Origin: an uncultured Peptococcaceae bacterium
GTDB lineage: Bacteria; Bacillota; Desulfotomaculia; Desulfotomaculales; Desulfocucumaceae
Assembly: GCA_958417755.1 (NCBI GenBank)
Contig: CATZDY010000046.1
Span: 1 to 19,615 of the forward strand
DNA length: 19,615 bases
Direction: 5' to 3'
Position 1 is the stretch's first letter. Each line of letters opens with the position of its first letter. Below, piece by piece: positions 7,546-16,756 of the stretch. The position numbers and the translations under genes are program-made. The notes beneath the pieces were generated by a model that was given only the letters and a program-made list of their open reading frames with translations, was not told where the DNA came from and searched no databases.

Positions 7546-7778
7546 ACAAAGAGATATATGAGAGACATTTTGCAATAGCTATGTAAGAAAATGCAAGGGT
7601 AAGAAAGGCATGATATTTTGATGGATAAATTAGGGTAAAGGAATATATAAAGCCTCAGGTCAAACCTTCCGTCTAACGGGTAGTCCTGATTCTTTGTTTG
7701 GAATTATGCAAGATATTTTTTCAAAATTATAGGGACATGAATCATGACCACGCAACAAATGAGTGGTCATTATTTTTT
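7546..7778 (+). ncRNA. Possible orphan structured RNA or decayed riboswitch
   Basis: There is no gene between 7381 and 8072. ACAAAGA (7546-7552) can pair with TCTTTGT (7691-7697) as a closing stem. Inside, from about 7654, AAAGCC, TCAGG, TCAAACC, CCGT-CTA-ACGG, GGTAG and CCTGATT follow in an order that recalls the 3' half of a GEMM-I (cyclic-di-GMP) aptamer (CAAAGCC...GGCCTAAACC...GGTAG...GGTT). The 5' half of GEMM, with its GAAA-capped stem, is not convincingly present. A perfect terminator follows at 7744-7778, and no + strand gene comes after it. It may be a riboswitch left behind after gene loss, a small RNA, or chance. I see no clear promoter. Confidence 0.25.
7744..7778 (+). terminator. 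Intrinsic terminator in a gene-free gap
   Basis: ATGACCAC (7744-7751) pairs perfectly with GTGGTCAT (7763-7770) around an 11-base loop, followed at once by TATTTTTT. This is a good + strand terminator although the nearest + strand gene ends almost 370 bases earlier and already has its own. It therefore suggests a separate transcript. The remaining stretch 7779-8072 is AT-rich with nothing else recognisable. Confidence 0.7.
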
Positions 7779-8072
7779 GCTTCGTATTTCTTGCTGGTCA
7801 ATTCTCATAATAAAAATTATACATGATATTTTTTTAACCCATTCGTATAGTACAATAACAGATTTGAACGCAGAAAGAATATAAAGGTATTTACAAAACT
7901 ATCCTAAATGGATAAAGTACTTCTATTTGTTGCCCACTGAACAAAGGTTTCCATGCCTAAAAGAACGAAATCCAGCCTTATCCAGATAAAGGAAAGACAG
8001 ATTCCCAATACAGTAGCTGGGTAAAGGGTGATAAGAAGTTCAGGTTGGCAAATTAGCTTCAAACATAATATT

Positions 8073-9521
8073 TTAAGCTTGATTTGCATACCAATGCATC
8101 CTTTGCTTCACACGCTGGCCAAATTCAGTGGATGCTTGATAGAAGTAGTCTAAAACACAGTTTTGAATGGGAGCTGCTATGGTATAGAGTTCTAGGGCAA
8201 TGTTATCAATCAAATGTTCCTTTTGCACATCTGAAAGACAGTGGTAGTGTTCACCTGCTTGGCTAAAGTTGTCTGGCTTAGGGATATGGGAACGCATTGC
8301 AACCCCGGAAATATATTGGCCTTTACCACTGGTGACCAGGGAACAGGAGGGGGACCAGGCAGGAGTATGATTGATGGGGATTTCCCTGAAATTTGGTCCT
8401 ATGCGGTGGCGTTGGGCATCCCAATAAATAAAAGAACGTCCTTGCAGCATTTTATCATCAGAAAGTTCAATGCCAGGAATCAAATTGGCAGGGGAAAAAG
8501 CAGCCTTTTCCACCTGGCATTGATAATCATCGGGATTGCGGTCCAAGATGAGTCTTCCCACTGGGATCAAGGGGTATTGGCCCTCATCCCATATCTTGGT
8601 ATCATCCAAAGGATCATAGGGGAGTATCTGCTCATCCGCTGGATCCATCAGTTGTACACATAAATCGTATTCTACCCGTTGGCCCTTTGCCAAGGTATCA
8701 TACAGATCCTGGCCAGCGATATCAGGATTTTCTCCTGCCAACCGCAGGGCTTCTTGGCGGTTAAGGCATCTTTCCCCAGCCAAAGGCAGCCAATGGTATT
8801 TCACATAGCGCCGGACATCCTGGGCGTTTTTCCAGACAAAGGTACTGACACTATGTCCTCGAATATGGCGTAGGCTATCCACTGTGCCCCAATCAGAGTA
8901 AAGCCAGGTTAGCATATGGGTTGCCTCTGGGGTACGGGCCACAAAACCCCAAAACCTCTCAGGATCAGGCAAATTGTTCATTGGGGATGGGGAGAGGGAG
9001 GCAATGGTTTCGGGAAAACGCATGGCATCCCGGATAAAGAATACAGGGATATGGTTGCCCACCAAATCAAAGATTCCTTCTTTGGTATAAAATTTGGTGG
9101 CAAAACCCCGTACATTGCGGGAGGTATCCGGGGTGCCTCGGTTGCTTACAGCCAGGGAAAAACGGACAAAAACCGGTGTCCTTTGGGCTGGATTTTGTAA
9201 AAAACAAGCCTGGGTATAAGGCTTCATGGACTGAAAAGGTTGAAAATAGCCAAAGGCACCGTATCCTTTGACATGGACCACTCGTTCTAAAGGTTTGCTA
9301 TGGGCAAAAATTTCTAATGTTTCATGCAAAATGCTGTCTTGGAGCAACACAGGACCCCGGGGGCCCACTGTAAGGGAATGATCTGTATCTTTGGGGCAAG
9401 TACAGTCTTTTTTCTCCTTTGCCTTAGGGCCTGATTTTTCGTGGCCAAGCTTTGACTTTGAATAGAAACGGGATACATCCTTTCCCAGTATAGGTTGTTG
9501 GGGACATTTTTCTTCCTTCAT
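8073..9521 (-). CDS. katA: Haem catalase, monofunctional (KatA-like)
   Basis: 482 aa, about the size of small-subunit catalases. It breaks hydrogen peroxide into water and oxygen in the cytoplasm. The start is the ATG whose complement ends at 9521, with AAAGGAG 7 bases before it; an upstream in-frame start lacks such a site. Distal His is H83 (RVVHVKGYGAFGYF) and distal Asn is N156 (FDLVGNHIPVFFIRD). The proximal haem ligand is Y366 in GRSFIYWDAQRHRIGPN; the Ile before this Tyr departs slightly from the usual proximal-site pattern. Residues 20-48 form an unusual Lys-rich segment with a Cys-x-Cys before the normal catalase start. It is divergent from a flavoprotein gene, the gap being 229 bases. 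TTGACG (9617-9612 on the minus strand) is a possible -35 but has only a poor -10. No clear PerR box or terminator was seen. Confidence 0.95.
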   Translation of the reverse strand: MKEEKCPQQPILGKDVSRFYSKSKLGHEKSGPKAKEKKDCTCPKDTDHSLTVGPRGPVLLQDSILHETLEIFAHSKPLERVVHVKGYGAFGYFQPFQSMKPYTQACFLQNPAQRTPVFVRFSLAVSNRGTPDTSRNVRGFATKFYTKEGIFDLVGNHIPVFFIRDAMRFPETIASLSPSPMNNLPDPERFWGFVARTPEATHMLTWLYSDWGTVDSLRHIRGHSVSTFVWKNAQDVRRYVKYHWLPLAGERCLNRQEALRLAGENPDIAGQDLYDTLAKGQRVEYDLCVQLMDPADEQILPYDPLDDTKIWDEGQYPLIPVGRLILDRNPDDYQCQVEKAAFSPANLIPGIELSDDKMLQGRSFIYWDAQRHRIGPNFREIPINHTPAWSPSCSLVTSGKGQYISGVAMRSHIPKPDNFSQAGEHYHCLSDVQKEHLIDNIALELYTIAAPIQNCVLDYFYQASTEFGQRVKQRMHWYANQA

Positions 9522-9750
9522 TGTTTTCTCCTTTCCTTTTATGCACAATTCACGTTCATGTTTGAAAGCATTTGAAATCATGTTATTGATAAAGTTATGT
9601 TTATGTGTATGCGTCAAAAAAAGGAATTTGACCAGGGACGTATAAAAAAACTAAACAGGTAATAAAGAAAAATGATGGGTTCGAAATAAAGCAAAGGGAT
9701 ATAGTAACAATGTGGCCCGACTCACAAAAGAATTTTAGGAGGAATAGGGC

Positions 9751-10320
9751 ATGAGAGTGCTTGGCATCAATGGAAGCGCCCGCAAAGACGGCAATACAGC
9801 CATGATTATGCAGGTGGTGTTGGATGAATTGGAGAAAGCGGGAATTACCACAGCATTGCTACAATTAGCAGGCCAAGAAATCAAACCTTGCAGAGGTTGT
9901 TTTGCCTGCCAAGGGAAGAAACAATGTATCATCCAAGATGATGTTTTTCATGATTATTGGCAAAGCATGGTGGCTGCAGAAGGCATTCTTTTAGGTTCCC
10001 CTGTATATTCAGCAGATGTGTCTGCCACAATGAAAGCTTTGCTTGAACGGGCAGGCGTGATTGCAGCCACCAATCCCGGTTTACTGCAACATAAAGTGGG
10101 GGCTGCTGTGGTGGCAGTGCGCCGGGGTGGAGGCATGACAGCTGTGGATACGTTGAACCATTTTTTCTTGAATAAAGAAATGATCTTGCCGGGTTCTACC
10201 TATTGGAATATGGTGTATGGAAAGGATATCGGCGATGTCCAAGGGGATGAAGAAGGAATGGCGAATATGAGAAATTTGGGGAAAAATATGGCTTGGTTGT
10301 TAAAAAGGATGAATACATAA
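9751..10320 (+). CDS. Iron-sulfur flavoprotein / NADPH-dependent FMN reductase family
   Basis: 189 aa, starting at an ATG with AGGAGG 8 bases upstream. The flavodoxin-like fold starts with the FMN phosphate loop GSARKDGNT (8-16). The compact motif C47-x2-C50-x2-C53-x5-C59 (CRGCFACQGKKQC) is the [4Fe-4S] pattern of Isf-type flavoproteins. GSPVYSADVSATMKALLERAG (in the 80-105 region) is the second conserved FMN-site block. Isf-family proteins of anaerobes pass electrons and some reduce oxygen or peroxide, so the position divergent from catalase suggests oxidative-stress or redox work. That role is inferred; simpler FMN reductases and quinone reductases share the fold. Confidence 0.85.
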   Translation: MRVLGINGSARKDGNTAMIMQVVLDELEKAGITTALLQLAGQEIKPCRGCFACQGKKQCIIQDDVFHDYWQSMVAAEGILLGSPVYSADVSATMKALLERAGVIAATNPGLLQHKVGAAVVAVRRGGGMTAVDTLNHFFLNKEMILPGSTYWNMVYGKDIGDVQGDEEGMANMRNLGKNMAWLLKRMNT

Positions 10321-10506
10321 ACCACTTTTCAGGTCCTGTATTAGTGGGGAAATCTAATTTGATATAAAATGATTTTCAATTGGCTTTGGTTTAGGCAAAA
10401 TCTTTAGCACAGGTTATGTATTTCTGTTATATTTATCAAAAAATCCATTACCTCTATCAATGTGCGGGGTGTTTCGTTCTATTTTCAGAATAGAAAGGAG
10501 AACCAT

Positions 10507-12135
10507 GTGACCACTGTACTTTTTATGAGTGCCCTTATCATTCTGGTTTGTATTGCCTCCAATAAGCTTTCCAATCGATTTGGTGTCCCGGCATTGTTGA
10601 TTTTTATTGTGTTAGGTATGCTCTTTGGCTCGGACGGGCTTTTTAAAATACATTTTGACAATTATGTCATAGCAGAACAAGTGTGTTCCTTTGCTTTGAT
10701 TTTTATTATGTTTTACGGTGGGTTTGGTACCAACTGGAAGATGGCAAAACCTGTGGCAATAAAAGCCACCTGCTTGTCCACCTTGGGGGTGGTGATCACC
10801 GCCTTGATGACTGGACTTTTTTGTCATTTTGTGCTGCGGTTTGATCCTTTGGAAAGCTTTTTGATTGGGGCTGTCATCAGTTCCACGGATGCAGCCTCGG
10901 TGTTTTCCATTCTTCGTTCTAAACGCTTGAATTTAAAAGATGGAACAGCTTCCCTGTTGGAAATGGAAAGCGGCAGCAATGACCCTGCTTCTTATATGCT
11001 TACCATTACTGCCTTAGGCCTTATGCAAGGCGGTAACTTGGGCCTAGTGGTGGAAGTGGTATTTTCCCAGGTGGTCTATGGTACGCTCATGGGGGTTGCC
11101 ATTGCTTTGTTCGCCTTGTTGGTTTTGAATAAGATTCATTTGGTCACTGATGGATTTGATTCAATCTTTGTTTTGTCCATTGCTGTTCTCTCCTATGCAT
11201 TGCCCACCATGATTGAGGGCAATGGATATTTAGCAGCTTATCTTGCGGGCATCATCATTGGCAACAGCAAGATAAAGAATAAAATATCCTTGGTTCATTT
11301 CTTTGATGGCATTACAGGATTGTCGCAAATCGTGATCTTTTTTCTCCTGGGTTTACTTGCTTTTCCGTCGCAAATTCCTGCCATATTGTTACCTTCCCTT
11401 GGTATTACTTTATTCTTAACTTTTGTATCCAGGCCTGTTGCCGTAATGGCGATTCTAGGTCCTACCCGAAGTTCATGCAGGCAGCAGCTTTTGGTTTCCT
11501 GGGCAGGATTGCGGGGTGCTGCTTCCATTGTGTTTGCCATTATGGCCACAGTGAGTGAGGTCGCTATCCATAGCGATGTATTTCACATTGTGTTTTGTGT
11601 GGCTTTGCTTTCCGTTGCCTTTCAGGGAACCCTATTGCCAGGGATTGCCCGCAAACTGGATATGATTGATAATGAAACCAATGTATTAAAAACATTTAAT
11701 GATTATCAAGATAAAACAGAGATTCAGCTCATTCAAACCCATATTCCTGGGGGCCATCCTTGGGTAGAAAAGTCCATTGGGGAACTGAAACCATTGGTAG
11801 ATACTTTGATTGTATTGATCAAACGGAAAGGAGAAGTTGTGGTTCCCAAAGGTGATACCATGATTCAAGCTGGGGATATATTGGTCTTAAGCGGTGAAGT
11901 ATATCGAGATGATGATGACCAGGTGGTTTTACACGAAATACAAATTGAAGCCAAACATAAATGGAAAAACCATGCCATTCGGGATATCGTATTGCCTGAC
12001 CATGTGTTAATGGTACTTATCAAAAGAAACGATGGGACAATGGTAATCCCCAAAGGGGAAACTATCATCCAGCAGGGCGATATTTTGGTCATGATGAATT
12101 GGGAGCACAAAGTAAAAGAAAATTCCTTTGGTTAA
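10507..12135 (+). CDS. CPA1-type K+ or Na+/H+ antiporter with two TrkA-C domains (NhaP2/CvrA-like)
   Basis: 542 aa from the GTG at 10507, which has AAAGGAG six bases upstream; a longer in-frame GTG at 10462 lacks a good site. About 12 hydrophobic segments fill residues 1-390. Conserved CPA1 motifs include SSTDAASVFSILRSKRLNL and EMESGSNDPASYM (around 155), the ion site. The C-terminal cytoplasmic part has two successive TrkA-C (RCK_C) domains: about 410-478 (LIVLIKRKGEVVVPKGDTMI, then QAGDILVLSGE) and about 485-540 (LMVLIKRNDGTMVIPKGETI, then QQGDILVMMN). In known RCK_C proteins this domain binds a small ligand such as a nucleotide and gates transport. It swaps a cation for protons in the membrane, for volume or pH control. 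The ion is not decided by the sequence. It is probably a single-gene unit. Confidence 0.9.
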   Translation: MTTVLFMSALIILVCIASNKLSNRFGVPALLIFIVLGMLFGSDGLFKIHFDNYVIAEQVCSFALIFIMFYGGFGTNWKMAKPVAIKATCLSTLGVVITALMTGLFCHFVLRFDPLESFLIGAVISSTDAASVFSILRSKRLNLKDGTASLLEMESGSNDPASYMLTITALGLMQGGNLGLVVEVVFSQVVYGTLMGVAIALFALLVLNKIHLVTDGFDSIFVLSIAVLSYALPTMIEGNGYLAAYLAGIIIGNSKIKNKISLVHFFDGITGLSQIVIFFLLGLLAFPSQIPAILLPSLGITLFLTFVSRPVAVMAILGPTRSSCRQQLLVSWAGLRGAASIVFAIMATVSEVAIHSDVFHIVFCVALLSVAFQGTLLPGIARKLDMIDNETNVLKTFNDYQDKTEIQLIQTHIPGGHPWVEKSIGELKPLVDTLIVLIKRKGEVVVPKGDTMIQAGDILVLSGEVYRDDDDQVVLHEIQIEAKHKWKNHAIRDIVLPDHVLMVLIKRNDGTMVIPKGETIIQQGDILVMMNWEHKVKENSFG

Positions 12136-12359
12136 ACGAAAGGACTCTTTAAGGCAGTAAAATTTTATTGATCAACTTGGAAAAAGCCAAGCAACAGATT
12201 GGAAGAAAGGAGACAAAGAAAGCCAATTGAAAATTATGCGAAAGAGAAAAGGAGGCAGATAGAAACGGGACATATGCTTGGTAAGGGTTTATGGTAGATT
12301 TATGTTTGGCAATGTTTAATGTTGTTAGGTAAAAAGTAACGTTAGAGAGGAGCATTGAG

Positions 12360-14231
12360 GTGGAAAGAATAAAACGGCTTGGTTGGATCAGTTTTGTATG
12401 TGCCCTTATTTTTATTTTAGCATGTACCACTGCTTTTGCTGCAGAAAATTCCTCAGGCTTAACCTATACCTGGGATTTAAAGCAAATGTATGCGTCTCAA
12501 GAAGATTGGGAGGCGGATTATGCTTATGTTGAGAAGACTATTTTGCCAAAGATAGAAAATTATCGGGGAAAATTAGGAGATGCCAATGCTTTAAAAGAAT
12601 ATTTGGATCTTTACTGGGAAGCAAATGGCCTTTTGACCAAGTTGTATCTTTACGGCTATTTAGGCACCCAAAAGGATCAAACAAATGCCACCAGCAGAGG
12701 GTTGGTGGATCGGCTCTACACACTTGATACTAAAGTGAGTGTTGCGTCTGCCTTTGCGGATTCTGAATTGGTGGCTTTGCCCCAGGAGGTGAAATCCCGG
12801 CTATTGGGACAACCAGTATTATCGGATTACGCCTTTATGCTAAAGGATATATTGGCGGATGATGCAGATACTTTAGGGGAAGAAGCCCGTGCTGTATTAA
12901 GCGGTCTTTTTCCTACCCTGGGTATGCCGGAAACTGTATTTAGCACCTTAACCAGTGTGGAAATACAGTTTGAGCCCATTCAGACCTCAAAAGGGGAGAC
13001 CATTGTAGTTGATGAAGGAAATTACGGTTCCTTATTGGAATCACCGGATAGAGGGATTCGCAAGGCAGCCCAAGAAAGTATGATGCAAGGCTACCAGGCC
13101 CATAACTATACCTTGGCTTCTTTGCTAGCTGCCCATGTAAAGAATCAAGTGGCTCTGGCCAGAGTCCAAGGATATGACCATGTATTGGACATGGCCTTGG
13201 AAAATACGGATGTTCCGGTGAATGTATATCACACTTTGATTCATACCACCAATCAAAATCTTGCGCCTTTACACCGTTACATTACATTGCGTAAAGAAGC
13301 CTTGGGATTGGATACCTTTTATGGGTATGATATGTATGTACCTTTGAGCAATTACCATCCCCAGGATATTGCCTATGCCACAGCTGCCCAGGAAGTGCAG
13401 GAAGCCTTGCAAGTTTTAGGTTCTGATTACAGGACAAAACTTTCCCATATGTTAACCAGCGGGCATATTGATGTCTATCCAGCTGCCAATAAAGTTTCTG
13501 GTGGTTTTAGCGTAGGAGGTTTAGCTACCCCTTATATTTTACTCAATCATAATGGTACCTTTGATAGTGTTTCCACCTTATCCCATGAATTGGGGCATGC
13601 CCTTTACAGTATGTATGCCTATGAAAATCAACCAGTGCAATATCAACAACCTACCATTTTTACCCATGAAGTTGCGTCTACCACCAATGAAGCTTTATTA
13701 AGCGGTTATGTACAAAACCGAGCCAATACCACGGCAGAAAAGCTATTTTATTTGGACCAACAGTTGAGTAATTTTGTTAAAACCTATTATAGTCAGGTCA
13801 TGTATGCGGAGTTTGAAGAATTCATCTACCAAACAGTGGAACAAGGAGGCTCTTTATCCGCAGACCTTTTGAATGAGAAATGGCTTGCATTACAGAAAAA
13901 ATATTTTGGTGAAGATTATAAGGTCACAGAGCTTACGCCTTATGGATGGTCCAGAATCCCTCATTTTTATTATACATTTTATGTGTACCAATACGCCACT
14001 TCCATTGCCTGTGCTACGGATATTGGGCAACGGATTTTACAAGGACAAGAAGGGGCTTTAGAGCAATATCGTTCTTTCCTAAAAGCAGGGGCCTCAAAGG
14101 ATCCCGTTTCTTTGCTGCAGCTTGCCAATGTTGATCCTACCAACGCCAGCACCATGGAAGCTGCCATTGGCCATTTTGACCAACTTTTAGATGAATTTGA
14201 AACATTGGTAAAAGATAAATCAACTAGATAA
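12360..14231 (+). CDS. pepF: Exported M3-family oligoendopeptidase (PepF-like)
   Basis: 623 aa from the GTG at 12360, with GAGAGGAG a few bases upstream. Residues 1-28 are a signal peptide: MERIKR, a hydrophobic core, and cleavage probably at AFA/AEN. ILAC at 19-22 could be a loose lipobox. The rest is an M3 zinc metallopeptidase of the oligoendopeptidase F type. The zinc motif is HELGH (H409, E410, H413), and the third ligand is probably E437 in THEVASTTNEALL. SRIPHFYYTFYVYQYATS near residue 545 is the typical substrate-binding block. Most PepF proteins are cytoplasmic and lack a signal peptide, so export is the unusual point. It would cut oligopeptides outside the membrane. The next gene is also an exported peptidase, 96 bases away with no terminator between. 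Confidence 0.92.
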   Translation: MERIKRLGWISFVCALIFILACTTAFAAENSSGLTYTWDLKQMYASQEDWEADYAYVEKTILPKIENYRGKLGDANALKEYLDLYWEANGLLTKLYLYGYLGTQKDQTNATSRGLVDRLYTLDTKVSVASAFADSELVALPQEVKSRLLGQPVLSDYAFMLKDILADDADTLGEEARAVLSGLFPTLGMPETVFSTLTSVEIQFEPIQTSKGETIVVDEGNYGSLLESPDRGIRKAAQESMMQGYQAHNYTLASLLAAHVKNQVALARVQGYDHVLDMALENTDVPVNVYHTLIHTTNQNLAPLHRYITLRKEALGLDTFYGYDMYVPLSNYHPQDIAYATAAQEVQEALQVLGSDYRTKLSHMLTSGHIDVYPAANKVSGGFSVGGLATPYILLNHNGTFDSVSTLSHELGHALYSMYAYENQPVQYQQPTIFTHEVASTTNEALLSGYVQNRANTTAEKLFYLDQQLSNFVKTYYSQVMYAEFEEFIYQTVEQGGSLSADLLNEKWLALQKKYFGEDYKVTELTPYGWSRIPHFYYTFYVYQYATSIACATDIGQRILQGQEGALEQYRSFLKAGASKDPVSLLQLANVDPTNASTMEAAIGHFDQLLDEFETLVKDKSTR

Positions 14232-14327
14232 AATCTTTATTTTAGTTCTATTGATAGGATAGGCATGAAAAACCGCGAAAAGATAAACAATAATTGGGCC
14301 ATAAGAGGGAACAATGGAGGCTTGATA

Positions 14328-16733
14328 ATGAAAAGATATGTGGCATTATTGGTTACCTTGCTCATGTTGATAAGCCTTGTGCCCGGAGCATATGGGGCTG
14401 GGGATGGGCCTGTTAGCAGGGAATATATGGTAAGTCAATTGGTCCAAACCCTGGGTCAGAATACATTCCCCAAGGACAAGGCGGATCTTACGATTTATAA
14501 GGATGCTGGACAAATAGAAGAAATCTATCAGGATGATTTTGCCCTTGCCCTGGGCAACGGATTGCTGCAAGGGTATGAAGATAATACACTAAGGCCCAAA
14601 GACCCCATGAACAGAGTGGAAGCCTTGGTTTTGCTAAGCCATGGATTACCTGATCTGAAAGAAATCCAGGAAGAAATCCATTTTAGCGATACGCCCCAGT
14701 GGGCTGAAAAAGACATTGCCAGGCTAACCAGGGCAGGATTTGTCAAGGGGTATGGAGATGGAACCTTGGGGGCCAATGATCCTCTAACAGCAAGTCAAGT
14801 GGCTTTCCTGCTGGAGCAAGTCAAGGCCCAAACCCCTGACATTTCTTTGCAAGATGATTTTTATTCTGCTGTGAATGAGGAACTTTTGCTAAACCAGGCC
14901 ATTCCTCCGGGAGAGTCGCGGTGGACCCAATTTACCCAGGTACGGGATCAGGTGAATCAAAATATCAAGGGGATAATTGCTGAAGCAGTGGCGAACAAAG
15001 AACAGTATCCCCAGCATTCTATCCAGCAAAAAGTGGCAGCTGTATATGAAAATGCAGTGAACATGGAAAAACGGGATGCTGATGGCCTCAGGCCTTTGCA
15101 GCCCTATTTGGAACAAATTGATAAAGCCAGTACCATAGAAGAGTATTTGGACGCATTGGCGAATATCTCCAATGCTGGTTGGTTTAGTTTGCTTAGTTTT
15201 TCGGTTGCTCCGGATTTAATGGATTCCAACCGCAATGTGGTTTATTTTTACGGATGTGATACAGGATTATCCCGGGAGATTTTTGAAGGCCCGGACAATG
15301 GGGACGTGCTCCAAGCTTATCAGGCTTATTTGACCCAATTGTTTGTTTTAGCAGGGGAGTCCCAGGAAAAAGCTTCTACCATTGCCCAAGAGGTTTACAC
15401 CATGCAAAGGGATTTGGCCAGTGTATCTTTAAAGATCCAGGATACTTATGATGTTAACAACACTTATCATGTTTATGATGTTTCCCAATTGCAAAAACTG
15501 TTTTCTCATATTGATGTAAAAACTTATTTACAAAAAATTGGCTTGGAACAAGCTACCTCTGTGGTGGTGGTGGATATAGGGCAGGCGGAAAAGATCAATG
15601 CCTATTTACAAGAAGAACAATTGCCTTTGCTCAAACACTATGCCAAAGCCATTTTGTTTCAGGACATGGTGGATTACCTTACCACAGGGCACCGAAAAGC
15701 AAAGCAGGATTTTGATGAAATCCAGTCTGGCATTACCGGGACCTTGAGCAATGAAGAAAAAGCCAACAGGGTGACCCAGGAAATTTTGGGCTGGCCCTTG
15801 GGTAAGCTCTATGTGGAAACATATTTTGCCCAAAGCAGCAAACAGGATATTGAAAACATGGTGCAGGAAATCATCCAGATATATGAAAAAAGAATCAATA
15901 CACTCACCTGGATGAGTGAGAGCACCAAAGCCAATGCTGTAAAAAAATTAAAAACCATGCAGATCAAAATCGGCTATCCTGAAACCTGGCCTACCTTCTT
16001 AGACCAGGTGGACATTGTGCCTAAAGAAAAAGGGGGCAATATTGTAGCCAATTGCTTGGCTGTTTCCACGGCTATGGAAAATTACCAAAAGGCTCAGCTG
16101 GGTAAACCGGTGGATAAAACCCAATGGGAAATGGTACCTCAAACTGTCAATGCTTATTATAATCCTTTAGCCAATGAAATTGTTTTCCCAGCAGGCATTT
16201 TACAAGCTCCCTATTATAATCCTCAAGCTTCCCGGGAGTCCAATTTGGGGGGCATTGGCATGGTGATTGGACATGAAATATCCCATGCCTTTGATACCAA
16301 TGGCTCGCAGTATGATGAACAGGGCAATGTCCGCAATTGGTGGACTGCTGCTGATAATGAAAAATTCAAGCAATTGGCTGCCAAAGTGGCGGATTATTAT
16401 AACAGCCAAGAAATTTTACCCGGAGTCTTTGTCAATGGAGAATTGACGGTAACTGAAAATATTGCAGACCTCGGAGGCATGGCTTGTGTTTTAGATATTG
16501 CTGGGCCGGACAATCCCAATCTAAAGGATCTTTTTGCAAACTATGCCCATATTTGGGCCAATATTAGCACAGAACAAGATATAAAAAACAGAATATTAAC
16601 AGATGTGCACTCACCGGGCAAAATTAGAACCAATGGCGTATTGTCCTGTTTTGAAGTATTTTATGATACCTATGGCATCAAAGAGACTGACGGCATGTAT
16701 GTGCCCCCGGAAAAAAGGGTACAAATATGGTAA
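14328..16733 (+). CDS. S-layer-anchored M13 metallopeptidase (neprilysin/PepO-like)
   Basis: 801 aa from the ATG at 14328, with GGAGG 8 bases upstream; an earlier ATG at 14265 lacks this and would hide the signal peptide. Residues 1-24 are a signal peptide ending AYGA. Two SLH domains follow, at about 57-107 (GNGLLQGYEDNTLRPKDPM) and 118-166 (RAGFVKGYGDGTLGANDPL), plus a partial one before them. From about 175 on it is an M13 peptidase. The zinc motif is HEISH (H649, E650, H653), the third ligand E710 and D714 lie in ENIADLGG, and the end (KRVQIW) matches the family's C-terminal pattern. SLH domains bind pyruvylated cell-wall polymer, so the enzyme should sit on the cell surface. It cuts short peptides. 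It is probably co-transcribed with the M3 peptidase. Confidence 0.93.
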   Translation: MKRYVALLVTLLMLISLVPGAYGAGDGPVSREYMVSQLVQTLGQNTFPKDKADLTIYKDAGQIEEIYQDDFALALGNGLLQGYEDNTLRPKDPMNRVEALVLLSHGLPDLKEIQEEIHFSDTPQWAEKDIARLTRAGFVKGYGDGTLGANDPLTASQVAFLLEQVKAQTPDISLQDDFYSAVNEELLLNQAIPPGESRWTQFTQVRDQVNQNIKGIIAEAVANKEQYPQHSIQQKVAAVYENAVNMEKRDADGLRPLQPYLEQIDKASTIEEYLDALANISNAGWFSLLSFSVAPDLMDSNRNVVYFYGCDTGLSREIFEGPDNGDVLQAYQAYLTQLFVLAGESQEKASTIAQEVYTMQRDLASVSLKIQDTYDVNNTYHVYDVSQLQKLFSHIDVKTYLQKIGLEQATSVVVVDIGQAEKINAYLQEEQLPLLKHYAKAILFQDMVDYLTTGHRKAKQDFDEIQSGITGTLSNEEKANRVTQEILGWPLGKLYVETYFAQSSKQDIENMVQEIIQIYEKRINTLTWMSESTKANAVKKLKTMQIKIGYPETWPTFLDQVDIVPKEKGGNIVANCLAVSTAMENYQKAQLGKPVDKTQWEMVPQTVNAYYNPLANEIVFPAGILQAPYYNPQASRESNLGGIGMVIGHEISHAFDTNGSQYDEQGNVRNWWTAADNEKFKQLAAKVADYYNSQEILPGVFVNGELTVTENIADLGGMACVLDIAGPDNPNLKDLFANYAHIWANISTEQDIKNRILTDVHSPGKIRTNGVLSCFEVFYDTYGIKETDGMYVPPEKRVQIW

Positions 16734-16756
16734 TAGATTCTTAACATAGCGTAGTG

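Noticed and set aside
7904..8089. Small minus-strand hydrophobic frame overlapping the catalase 3' end
   Set aside because: It overlaps the end of the catalase gene, with no ribosome binding site and no similarity I recognise.
8241..8663. 140-codon + strand frame inside the catalase gene
   Set aside because: It is antisense to conserved catalase motifs, including the proximal Tyr region, so it is a shadow.
10322..10347. Hairpin CCACT...AGTGG after the flavoprotein gene
   Set aside because: The 5-bp stem has a long loop and no T tract; it is too weak to call a terminator.
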